Positions 54,780-64,000 of a DNA stretch of 64,000 bases are shown here, piece by piece. The notes below the pieces were generated by a model. That model was not told where the DNA came from. It worked only from the letters and a program-made list of their open reading frames with translations, and searched no databases. The position numbers and the translations under genes were made by a program. Position 1 is the first letter of the stretch. Each line of letters starts with the position of its first letter. Source of the stretch: Alnus glutinosa (taxonomy: Eukaryota; Streptophyta; Magnoliopsida; Fagales; Betulaceae); assembly GCF_958979055.1 (NCBI RefSeq), contig NC_084890.1, positions 24,836,149 through 24,900,148 on the forward strand, given 5' to 3'.

Positions 54780-55480
54780 CCTTTTAGGCCCCCCTTCCCT
54801 GCCAGCCTTGGTAGCTCCTCTCCCTTCTCGGCCACTAGACGTTGTACGGGCCAATAATAAGACGTGGAAGATTAACAGAGCGTTACTGTTATTTAACATG
54901 GACAGTGCATGGTGCTATTATAAATCATATATAGCTGTGCGCATGCCAAATTTCATTAAGAGAAAAATTGTGGCTCGGCCGCTGTAGAAGTAAGAAAAAA
55001 GAAATTCAGTCTCATTATAATTAACCATTTTTTAAATTAAAAAAAAATATTCACATATCCCTTTCAAATTATCACTTAATTTACAATGTTTCTCTAATCT
55101 ACCAAAAAAATAAAAATCACCCTAAATTTTTTCAATAAGTCAAAAGTATTCTTATATATTCGAAAAAAAAAAAAAAAAAAACTAAAAATTATGCAAGAAT
55201 ATATTCTGCTTTGGTGGGTCTTTACAATATCCATAGCCACATTTGCAAAATGCAGATATCACTTTTAGATATATGAATCTGCATAATGTTTTTACTAACC
55301 ACGGTTGACAATTAAGTAGTAATTTGAGGGTATATGTTAGGGGTATACATGTGGATATTCGCGTGGTTATTTGCGATATCTGCATCCAGATCTGCATCCG
55401 TATCTTTTTTTACTATCAGTATCTGCGTAGTTATTGCGGTTATTATTTGCTATCCGCAAATAGGTAATGGGAGTGGTTCG
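54780..55480. repeat. Local repeats R2-R6-R7, fourth copy
   Basis: R2 (TCCTTTTAGGCCCCCCTTCC, GTACGGGCCAATAATAAGAC) begins exactly where decarboxylase homology ends. R6 (GGCTCGGCCGCTGTAGAAG) and R7 (GGATATTCGCGTGGTTATTT) follow. Parts present in other copies (R5) are missing. Confidence 0.75.
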
Positions 55481-56167
55481 GCCACCCCCATTATAAAACA
55501 ATTTGTATTATCGTCATCTCCCCATGCGTGACCAATGATGACGGTGGGGCACCAGAGAGGGCGATGGCGATGGATGGTTAGGGCCGGCTCAATATATTTT
55601 GGGGTTTAAGGTGAAAATTTAAAATGAAGCTTTTTTATATTTAAATATTAAATAATATAATTTATTTTAATTTTTGTATTATATTTTAATCTAAAAATTA
55701 TTCTTATCTCCTTTAAGATTCAATGTTATATTGCTCATAGCAAATCTATATAATTTTTTTTCTTTGAGTTTCAATTAATGTTTTATTCTTCTCTTTTTTA
55801 AATTTTTTTTATATATCCAAGTGCATATTTCTAACAAACTAAAACAATATTTGTAAATAAAAGAAACATGATCTATGATTAAAAAAAAAAATTATAATAA
55901 AAGAATAATAGAACCTGATTTATTGAAGACCTTTTAGCTTCCCATTATAAAAAGATCATCTAATTCTCTCAATCTATGACTACAAAACATCATAGTTGAA
56001 CTCTCAGCAGTGCGCACCAAAAAAAAAAAAAGAAAAAAAAAAGTTGCAACTCCGATTACCCGTTATAGTGGTGGTTGTTTTTGTAGAGTTATGACTTGTA
56101 TTTCAAAAAGTCTTTTCCTGGGCCCCACTCTCTTCATTGGCTTCCTTGTATTCCACATCCTTTTAGT
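55481..56167. other. Intergenic, no supported gene
   Basis: AT-rich. GGGCCGGCTCAATATATTTT near 55580 is related to GCGGGCCAATATATTTTAGA near 41993. R3-type sequence (CAAAAAGTCTTTTCCTGG) starts near 56094. Confidence 0.5.
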
Positions 56168-56338
56168 GAGTAATTCTAATAGTATATTAAGTGTCCATAA
56201 AAAAATGAGGTAGCTTTTAAAATCACAATTTGATCAAAATTATCATTTGATCAATCACATGCTCAATGGTGATTTTAAAAGCCACCTCATTTTTTTATAG
56301 ACACTTGATGAATACTTAATGAACATGTAGAATTACTC
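56168..56338. mobile_element. MITE of Mutator type, 171 bp
   Basis: Termini GAGTAATTCTA and TAGAATTACTC; arms share AAAAAAATGAGGTAGCTTTT and its complement. The flanks CCTTTTAGT and TATGTTAGT match imperfectly (6 of 9). It interrupts repeat R3, whose copy at 42150 is uninterrupted. Confidence 0.75.
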
Positions 56339-56613
56339 TATGTTAGTTGATTTGAGAAGCTTCTTGTGGAAGCTTTGTGAAGAAAACAGAAAACAAAAGA
56401 AAAAGGCCGTGTGGAAGTGAGAAGCTTCCGGAAAGTGAAAAAAAGAAAAAAGAAAAAAAGGGAGGATAAAAAAGGTTTTGTTGAAAAGCTGAAGCAGCTT
56501 CGGTCCTTAAAGGAAGGGTGCGATAGAAGACACATTTTTGGGTCCACTTTGTTGTGTGCGAGAAACACATTCTTCAGACAAGAAGAAGAGAAACCCGAGC
56601 AACAGTGAATGAC

Positions 56614-56772
56614 GAGTAATTCTAAATGTACATTAAGTGTCCATCAAGTGTGCATAAAAAAATGAGTTGCCTTTTAAAATTATCATTGGGCGTGTGATTG
56701 ATCAAATGGTAATTTTAAAAGCCATCTCATTTTTTTTTTTTATGAACTCTTAATGAACATTTAGAATTACTC
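56614..56772. mobile_element. MITE of the same family, 159 bp, exact 9-bp TSD
   Basis: Starts GAGTAATTCTAAATGT and ends ACATTTAGAATTACTC. The 9-bp direct repeat GTGAATGAC is exact (56605-56613, 56773-56781). The interior matches the copy at 56168 (AAAAAAATGAGTTGCCTTTT). It confirms that the GAGTAATNCT termini belong to a Mutator-type element. Confidence 0.9.
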
Positions 56773-57054
56773 GTGAATGACAACACTCTTTGGGAGAGAG
56801 ATAAATCCTTTTTTTTATTCTATGTAGGAGTTTTAGAGTCTCCTAATAAGAGAAAAAATGCACTGTTTTTTTATTGGTATTGATTGTTGTGTTATTGGGC
56901 CTTTAACTATTTATTTATTTTATTGAAGTTAAAGAGTCTCCATAGAAAAGATCATAATTTTTTTATTTTTTTAAAAAACATTTCAGATTAAGATTAGGTT
57001 TTTTTTTTTTTTTTTTTTTTTAAAAAAAAATGTATTTGGTAATTAAATAAAAGT

Positions 57055-57420
57055 AATATATATATATATAAAAGAGGCTATTCAACTCACCCCATGTCAC
57101 AATGTGTATATGTGGTATAAGAAAATTAGGTGTACGTAGAAGTGTGATGGGGAGGACTTTTTCAAACGTCCTTTTAGGCTCCCCTTCCCTATGGCTGAAA
57201 AAACACGTGCATGTTGCCTTTCTTTTTCAAGATTCTTGGTAGCCCCTCTCTATATTTAACATGGATAGTGCTGCTATTATAAACCATATATTTATAGACA
57301 AGTGCCACATTGAATTACTGGAAGAAAAATGGTACCATGTGTACGTATGGTTATAAAGCCAGAGACAGAAAAATTGATGTAACAAAATGTGTGCGTGTTA
57401 TTTTTTATATGGCAAATAAC
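57055..57420. repeat. Local repeats R1-R2, fifth copy
   Basis: GGCTATTCAACTCACCCC, GAAAATTAGGTGTACGTAGA and GGACTTTTTCAAACGTCCTT occur in the same order as near 16258, 41640 and 46690. Confidence 0.7.
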
Positions 57421-57710
57421 AAAATGTACACATGTTAGCCGTTAAAACTTACATTGGCTGATGTTAGTACTGTGCACAATAATAATAATAATAAATAATA
57501 TAAAATAAAAAAGAGAGATAGTAAAAAAAAATTAAGACATTTACGTGGTTTGACAATGTACCTATATCTACAGGAATGCAACCATTTTAACAATGATTTA
57601 ATGTTACAATATCACATATTAATAATAAAATCCTACTGTACGGATATATATAGGAAATCCTAAAATATCTTGTACTGTCACGATACTCCATCAACTGGTA
57701 ACTATATACT

Positions 57711-57917
57711 CAGGGGCGGAGCCAGCCCCCCCAAGTTGAGGGGGCCAAATTGAAAAAAAAAAAATTGGGGGGGCCAAAATTTGAAAAAACAATAAATTTT
57801 GGGGTAAAATTTTAATTTTTTTAATTTTTTTTTAAATTTTTTTTTTTTTTTTGGGGGAGAACCTTGAGGCTTGGGGGGGCCCAGGCCCCCCCAAGCCTTA
57901 ACGTGGCTCCGCCCCTG
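57711..57917. mobile_element. hAT-type MITE, 207 bp, exact 8-bp TSD
   Basis: Termini CAGGGGCGGAGCCAGC and GTGGCTCCGCCCCTG are inverted repeats. The 8-bp duplication TATATACT is exact (57703-57710, 57918-57925), which places it in the hAT superfamily. The interior is G- and C-homopolymer rich (GGGGGGCCAAAATTTG). Confidence 0.92.
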
Positions 57918-58204
57918 TATATACTGGTATGTATTCTCGTATTACTTTCCATGCTCAAAAGAATATGAGCTACGAGTAATGGTATTTATCACCATTGTGT
58001 CATCCTAAAATTGATGTGACTTTTAAAATTATATTTGAATTAAAATTTAAAAGTAATTTACCATAAATTCAATAGTAATTTAATTAAGAGCCACATTAAT
58101 TTTAGAAAAATAGAAAAAAGAAAATATAAAAATAACAAATAGCATTATTATTATTCCAACAAAAACAATTTATACCTAGCCGGAGGAAGTCTGAGAACAA
58201 ATAA

Positions 58205-59079
58205 CAAGTATGAGGTGAAGCTTGTGGTCCTGCACGTCAAAGTTACGTACGTAAGGGCTATCATGTCAGACAGTAAATAACACAGTAATGCGTGGCAGTA
58301 GCCAATAGGACATGTAGAGAATTTAATGCGCCGTTTGGTTGCATTTAGGTAAAGAGAAATCACGTGCACACTACTACAAGAAATCCGTACGTCCATTATC
58401 AAAACTTTCAGAAATGATTTGTGGGGACCATTTTATCCGTCTTTCAACTGGTATTTTTAATTAAAAATAATTTTTTAATCAAAAAGTAATTTTTGATGCG
58501 ATAATTAAAGTTATTTTTTTTGATAAAAAAAATTATTTTTTCATGAAAAGGGGTGGGTGGGAACGGTTTCCGTCCCATGTGAATCACGCCTCCAAAACTT
58601 TATAAGGTTCCACGCCATAGAATTCGTACCTTTTTATCTACACCCGCAAAATGCATATATCATTTTTAGATATCTACATCTGTATCATTTTATTACTATT
58701 CGTATTCGCGAGGTTATTGCGGTTACTCAGTGTGGTTAATATCCGCTATCCACAAATAGGTAATAAGCCTATTTTAAATGCTTTTAAAAATAATTTTGAT
58801 CAATTTTTAGTCTTTTGCGCTTGTTTTGTGTTTTGAAAATATAATGCAACACCAAAAATATGTAGAATTAAAAAAACAAGAAAAAGAAAAGAATGATTGA
58901 TACAACTTCAAAATATTTCTATAATCAATGCTCACAAGAAACACCCTTATATATGTTTTAATTTTTTTATTTTTTTTTCAACGATTCAATGAGCATAACA
59001 ATAAAGCAAGTAAACATAAATTACAAATTCAACATTTAAAAAAATAACATTACAAATTCATAACATAAAAAACCATAAA
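58205..59079. repeat. Local repeats R4 and R7, further copy
   Basis: R4 (GCTTGTGGTCCTGCACGTCA) matches 42588. R7 (CTATCCACAAATAGGTAATA, GCAACACCAAAAATATGTAG, CAACGATTCAATGAGCATAA) matches the 3' flank of the decarboxylase gene, but no decarboxylase follows here, so this is an empty remnant of the unit. Confidence 0.7.
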
Positions 59080-59346
59080 GGGGTAATTACCTTTTCCCCC
59101 CATGAACTACCGGCCATTGTCAATATACCCCCATGAACTGACAACTCGATCAAAATAGAGCATCGAACTACCAACGTTACATAATTTGCCCCCTTTCGTC
59201 AGTCAGACCCGTTATGTTGGACGGTCAACAGGTCACGTGCCGTTTTAGTTATTTTTTTTTCCCTCTTTTACCCTCATCTTTGTTGTCAGTTGATGGGGGC
59301 ATGTTGGAAGAATGTGGTAATTCATGAGGGAAAAAGTAATTATCCC
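59080..59346. mobile_element. MITE with about 65-bp terminal inverted repeats
   Basis: Left GGGGTAATTACCTTTTCCCC, then CATGAACTAC and CCCCCATGAACTGACAAC. Right end, as complement, GGGATAATTACTTTTTCCCT, then CATGAATTAC and CCCCCATCAACTGACAAC. No clear target duplication. A decayed relative is at 13806. Confidence 0.8.
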
Positions 59347-59493
59347 ATTTTTTGGCCAATATATCTTAGCATGCACGTACCAAAGTTGGATCATGGATGG
59401 TTAATTATGTTACAGAGGTGTTGATCGTTTCATAAACAAAACACTGTTCTTCTTTGCACATGGCATGTACGAACCAAAGTTGGCCATATTATA
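59347..59493. other. Short intergenic stretch, nothing recognised
   Basis: Contains CATGCACGTACCAAAGTTGG and a similar CATGTACGAACCAAAGTTGG about 80 bp apart. Confidence 0.5.
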
Positions 59494-62232
59494 TGTAGCG
59501 CCCCAGATTTTAAAACATATTAATATTTTGAGTAAAGATGGAAAATAATTATTTTGACACTTTATTATTTAGTATAATAAATACTATGTCTATTAAACTT
59601 CGTAATAAAATGTTTTCATTTATGAAACGAACTAGACTCAAAACGGGTTTAAAATGTTACTCTAATGATTTATTAAATTGATAAAGACCTAGTGTAAAAG
59701 AATTACCTACTAAATAATTTAATCTACACCGAATGCTTTATTTTTCATAAACTAATCAAATCTATTCACATCCCCATCTTTGAAATACAACTCATTCATA
59801 CACTACGGTAGTAATGATTCCATCCACTCATCACCCTCACATTTTTAAAATCCAACTTATTCTCCACTTTGATTTTAATATGCCTCCCTCATCATTTTGC
59901 CTCTTATTCTAAATATTTTATTACCCTCTTTTCTTCAACAACTTCCTTATTCTCGACTTCTTTCCATTCTCCCACCAACCTCTCCAGCTCCTACACTCAT
60001 TACAGCCATTTACTCTCCAGCTCATGCACTCATTTTAGCCATTCACAATTGCTGCCTAAGCCTTTTCGGGCCTTTATAACTGACTGTCTCTCTTCAGAAA
60101 AGACTGGCACCTCTTGAGTACTAAGCTCTTCCTTCTTCCTTATTTTCTCCTTTCTCCTTCTTTTCTATTCTGCTTCTTCTCTATTCCTTTTTGTTACTCA
60201 AAACAGAGAGTGAGATGAAAGATAAGAGATCGAGAGGGAGAGATCCGGTCGATTCGTGAAGCCCAAAACCCAGCAGTAACCCAGCCCATAATCCATTCAA
60301 CCCAAAGCCCACGAGCCAAACCTAGAACACTCAAGCCCATTCAGCAAGCCCGAGATCCATAAGCCCGAGACCCATCAACCCGGAACCCCGACCCGCCGGC
60401 GACCCGCCGCCGGCAGTTTCTCCGGCGACTTCTCCGGCAACTTCTCTTGCGACTTTTCCGGCCACTTTTCCGGCTATTTTCCCCGGCGACCAAACTCACC
60501 GTTTCGCTGGATTTTCGAGTGGAAATCCTTAATGTGAGTTTCTAAGTTTTTAATTAGCCTAAAAGTATATATTTTCATAAAATCAAGTAACTAGTATATT
60601 AGAATAAAACTTTAATAATTATAGAATTGAATATTCTAATTATAACTTATTTATGTATATTATATTTTGAAAAATATATATATACTCTAAAGTATTGATT
60701 ATGTTTGATTATTGATAATTAATGAGTGATGTTGTTTAAACTAAGGGTTGATTAATTATAAAACTCTAGAATTAAAGAACGATTTCATGAGTTTAATCAT
60801 GTAATGCATTGTTTTAGAAGTTGAGTATTATGGAAATTGAGCATGCTGTATTATTATGATTTCTCAAATATATTGGTTGAAATAATTGTTAATATGTTTT
60901 GTTAATTGGTTTGGTAATTGGATTGATGTTCCCTAAAAGTGATTAGGTTTTGTTAGAAAAATACATAGGTTTCTTGTTGGTTGATTTCTCTATGCTATAG
61001 AGAATGATATTAAGAATTTTAGATTGTACTCGAGTGATTACTTGAGACCTAGATTAGATGTTATTCCAAAGTATTGATTTGCTAATTGATTAAGTAAATA
61101 TTAAGTTTTAACCATGTTGAGTGTTCATAAATGTAAGTGATTTTCCAATTAATAGATGATCGCTTCTATGTATGTGTCTATGTATAAAAATAGAATTCAT
61201 GTTGAGGCATGAGTTTCTAGAAAGTAATGATATTGACCTTGTATGCACATGTATATGTGTTTGATGCAGATGATGAATTGAGACAGCACAAAAAGGACTG
61301 TAAGTATTTTTATACTTACTGAGGGTTGCACTGGATTTCAGTAATGTTGTGTTTATGTTTTATTTTAATTGGATGCGTGTGACTGATTATTGCATACTGT
61401 TAATAATCAACCTATTAATATTGGGCGCGACGTCTCCCAAAGGTTCATGATAGAGTTGAACCGGAAACAATAATAATCATATTGATTGGAACGGCTTTCA
61501 AAGTACTAGAGGAGGGAGGTCTCCGATAGTGCGAAAACAAGTTAATTAAAATGTAATGTAGAGGGGACGGCCTCGAGAAACACGATTAAACGGGGGGACG
61601 TGCCCTTACAAGAGAGGAGTGTAATCACTATATAAACTATTAAACTTCGCATGAAAAACTATCACCTCATCATTATGTCATATCTGTACCTTAAAATAAC
61701 GCATAAATCATGATGTTGTTGAATGACAGTTAGCTCACTTATGGAACTATGGGATTGTGGTTATAACCACCTTCTCATAGATGACTGTGCAGGCACAGAC
61801 ACTGACGAGTATCAGGATTATCAGGAGCCTTATGATGATTCTGGTTTCATAGATGAGACTGTCTAAAGTCTCCTTTTTATGATAGACTTGCTGAACAGTT
61901 TATCTCCCATGTCGTTATTAGGTTTTATTTTATGTACTTTCTAGACATCTTATGCTTTATTTTATGGTTTGTAATATGACTACTATTACATAGAACGTGT
62001 GCCGTGATGGCCCTTATGTTATTGCTTTTGTGTGTATTTATTTGTAAGACCTTTTATTATTATTTTAATGTAAGTTGAGGTATTTAATTTAAAGGCTCTA
62101 ATATGTTATTTAATCCAAGCCTGTTGGATAAATTATATTTTCCGCTGCCAATTTATACTCTGATGATGTAGTAATGTCACGTAGAAATCGAAATTTTCAC
62201 TTACGCCTTTTTGTAAAAGGCGGGGCGTTACA
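59494..62232 (+). repeat. 5' LTR of the Gypsy element, about 2.74 kb
   Basis: It begins TGTAGCGCCCCAG and ends GGCGGGGCGTTACA, nearly perfect inverted termini, three bases before the primer binding site. It includes a GC-rich CCGGCGACTTCTCC repeat region (60390-60500). LTRs over 2 kb are known in some Gypsy chromovirus lineages. The boundary rests on terminal structure alone, because the 3' LTR is outside the window. Confidence 0.75.
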
Positions 62233-62235
62233 TTA

Positions 62236-62247
62236 TGGTATCAGAGC
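62236..62247 (+). other. Gypsy primer binding site
   Basis: TGGTATCAGAGC, again of the initiator tRNA-Met type, directly after the LTR. Confidence 0.9.
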
Positions 62248-62523
62248 GGTCGGCTCTGAGTGCCTTAAAGACCTTAGGAGTCTAAGAATTACCAAAACTT
62301 GGAAATATGAAACTACCTTTGTTTGAAATTATAAATAAGTTACTAACTCAACTTGTATGATGGTTGATAAATGAAGAACAAATATAATGATAACTTAAGG
62401 ATAAAATTGTTAAACCTCTCTTATTTGAAGCATATGAGATAAACATTGATACAGATTCTCTTAGATGTTATTAGTCCGAACTTATCATGTATATAGATAA
62501 TGAATATCTTAGTGAACAGCATC

Positions 62524-64000
62524 ATGGACCCAAGACAACAACTTCCATGCAATCGCGATCATGAGGCAAATCGTCACGATGCTGAGGATAGAGAGTTTCC
62601 ACCTCCGCCACTTTATGACGGAATTCCTCAAGCCTTGGCGCAATTCATGGCTGAAACTACTAGGCAGCTCACTGAAGCAATTTCAAGAATTCCACGGCCT
62701 ATGGAGCGAATTGAACGCCAGGGGTGCTCCATCAAAGACTTCTCAAGCCATCACTTTCGATCATTTAATGGTAATGAAGGACCCAATGCAGCGGAAGCAT
62801 GGCTTACGGACATCGATACGCTATTTGACACTCTTGGCTGCACGAGTGAACAAAAAGTACAGTACATAGCGCTGAATTTGACAGGCGAAGCAGGACGATG
62901 GTGGACTTCGAAGAAATTATTATTGGCAGGACCGAGAAATGAAATTATCATTACTTGGGAAATGTTCAAAACAGAATATAATAGGCGCTTTTTCCCAAGG
63001 GCTCAGAGGCAACTTCGGGCCATTGAATTCCAAAACCTTGTCCAAGGCAACATGTCGGTGGAACAATATTCTGCAAGGTTCATGGAATTAGCTAGGTTTG
63101 CTCTCAATCTGATTCCAGACGAAGAATCCAAGGCGGAGCGCTTTGAGAACGGCCTGACCCCTCGAGTCAAAGAACGAGTTATTTGCCATGAAATTAAAGA
63201 TTTTGCTAGACTGGTGGAAGTTGCATCTCTCGCTGAGAGAGGAATCCGCGAATCGGCAGCAGCCTACGACATGAAGAAGCGGTCGAAACAACAGATCTCA
63301 TACCCTACAAAGAGGTCAGCAGTGGGAAGTGGCTCTAGGCCTTTCGTAGAGAAGAGTTTTCCACCAGCGCGTAGGAATCAAATGACCCCATGTATCAAAT
63401 GTGGTAAGCAGCACGGAGGAGACTGTAAAATGGGAAGCACAAGTTGTTTCAAATGTGGGAAGACGGGACACTACCTCAAGGATTGCCCTATGAATACTGC
63501 CGGAGGATCAAAGCAACCAGGAGGCGGATCTCAGCAACAATACCTTACACAAGCTCGGGTATATTCACTTACACCTGGAGGAGTCAATGATGATGAAGGA
63601 TTTACAAATGTGGTGACAGGTACCGTCCCTTTATTCGGTAGACTTGCATGTACTCTTTTTGACTCAGGAGCTACGCGGTCATTCATATCATCAACATATG
63701 TTAAGCTTTGTAGTATTAACACTCAACCCCTAGAACAAAACATAAATGTGGTTACCCCTACTGGTGATGTGATAACCTGTAGGAAGTCAGTAAATAATTG
63801 CTCAATAAGGATAGGGGAGAGGATCTTACCTGCAAACTTAGCTGTATTTCAAATGCTAGGATTTGATATCATTCTTGGAATGGATTGGTTGTCAAAGTAC
63901 TATGCTAGTATTGATTGTAGGAAGAAGGAGATCATTTTTCGACCCCCTCATGAAGAGGAGTTCATATTTCATGAATCTCGAGTACGAGCTACTCCACCCC
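62524..64000 (+). CDS. Ty3/Gypsy Gag-Protease polyprotein, partial
   Basis: From the ATG at 62524 (MDPRQQLPCNRDHEANR) the frame is open to the window edge (492 codons). Gag (retrotrans_gag) reads FNGNEGPNAAEAWLTDIDTL, LTGEAGRWWTSKK and EYNRRFFPRAQRQLRAIEF. A CX2CX4HX4C zinc knuckle begins at residue 308 (CFKCGKTGHYLKDC), preceded by a related CIKCGKQHGGDC motif. The retropepsin has its catalytic Asp380 in LFDSGATRSFIS, followed by the flap-side ILGMDWLSKY. Reverse transcriptase should follow right of the window. Domain order and motifs fit a chromovirus-type Gypsy element. Confidence 0.9.
   Translation, partial: MDPRQQLPCNRDHEANRHDAEDREFPPPPLYDGIPQALAQFMAETTRQLTEAISRIPRPMERIERQGCSIKDFSSHHFRSFNGNEGPNAAEAWLTDIDTLFDTLGCTSEQKVQYIALNLTGEAGRWWTSKKLLLAGPRNEIIITWEMFKTEYNRRFFPRAQRQLRAIEFQNLVQGNMSVEQYSARFMELARFALNLIPDEESKAERFENGLTPRVKERVICHEIKDFARLVEVASLAERGIRESAAAYDMKKRSKQQISYPTKRSAVGSGSRPFVEKSFPPARRNQMTPCIKCGKQHGGDCKMGSTSCFKCGKTGHYLKDCPMNTAGGSKQPGGGSQQQYLTQARVYSLTPGGVNDDEGFTNVVTGTVPLFGRLACTLFDSGATRSFISSTYVKLCSINTQPLEQNINVVTPTGDVITCRKSVNNCSIRIGERILPANLAVFQMLGFDIILGMDWLSKYYASIDCRKKEIIFRPPHEEEFIFHESRVRATPP

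Larger units (their letters stand above)
59494..64000 (+). mobile_element. Ty3/Gypsy retrotransposon, 5' part (continues past the right edge)
   Basis: A long 5' LTR, a tRNA-iMet primer binding site and an open gag-protease frame lie in order. The remaining pol domains and the 3' LTR would be outside the window. The intact gag-protease frame suggests a young element. Confidence 0.88.

Noticed and set aside
57968-58125. GAGTAATGGTATTTATCACC as another Mutator-type MITE
   Set aside because: Arms are only vaguely inverted (TAAAATTGATGTGACTTTTA against its relative near 58090) and no right terminus or TSD could be found.
58366-58400. CACTACTACAAGAAATCC as another CACTA end
   Set aside because: The terminal word is altered and no TTAGCG subterminal array follows.
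1-64000. CRISPR arrays, operons, ribosome binding sites or prokaryotic signals
   Set aside because: The window is plant nuclear DNA; direct repeats seen here are transposon ends and minisatellites.

Overview
The window is nuclear DNA of a flowering plant, probably a woody eudicot. The evidence is AT-rich intergenic DNA with TA microsatellites, GT-AG introns of plant type, a plant aromatic amino acid decarboxylase, and many plant transposon classes (Copia, Ty3/Gypsy, L1-type LINE, SINE, CACTA, Mutator-like, hAT and MITEs). I cannot name the species. Only one host gene looks intact: a tyrosine/DOPA decarboxylase (27521-29062, minus).

Layout. 1-4.5 kb: the gag end of a Copia element running off the left edge, a foldback repeat and a SINE. 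4.8-6.9 kb: a 1.86-kb CACTA element inserted in a MITE. 7-11 kb: a TG minisatellite, LINE and Gypsy fragments, and an internally deleted LINE. 11-19 kb: MITEs, one CACTA end, an orphan exon, and decayed sequence repeated elsewhere in the window. 19319-27068: a complete-ended CACTA element (TSD AGT) with a truncated transposase, exons of an unidentified gene, and seven correctly spliceable beta-galactosidase exons. 27.5-29.1 kb: the decarboxylase. 29411-40521: an 11.1-kb Mutator-like element (MULE; 9-bp TSD CAGTACTTT) with long GC-rich terminal inverted repeats. It carries an FRS/MULE transposase gene with one frameshift, a convergent GRF zinc-finger gene, and captured alpha-SNAP and OBERON/PVIP fragments.

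41-59 kb: repeated, decaying copies of the DNA that surrounds the decarboxylase. They include a 5'-truncated decarboxylase pseudogene (48949-54779) split by a young, apparently intact Copia element (49422-54391; LTRs differ at one position by eye; TSD CTGCC). Several MITEs have precise target duplications. 59494 to the right edge: a Ty3/Gypsy element with a 2.7-kb 5' LTR and an open gag-protease frame cut by the window end.

How it fits together. The region looks like a former tandem array of decarboxylase units in which one gene survived. That gene now sits between a CACTA 452 bp past its stop codon and a MULE 348 bp before its start codon. Both DNA transposons carry host gene exons. The MULE's two-gene convergent layout resembles MuDR; a role for the GRF protein in transposition is my inference.
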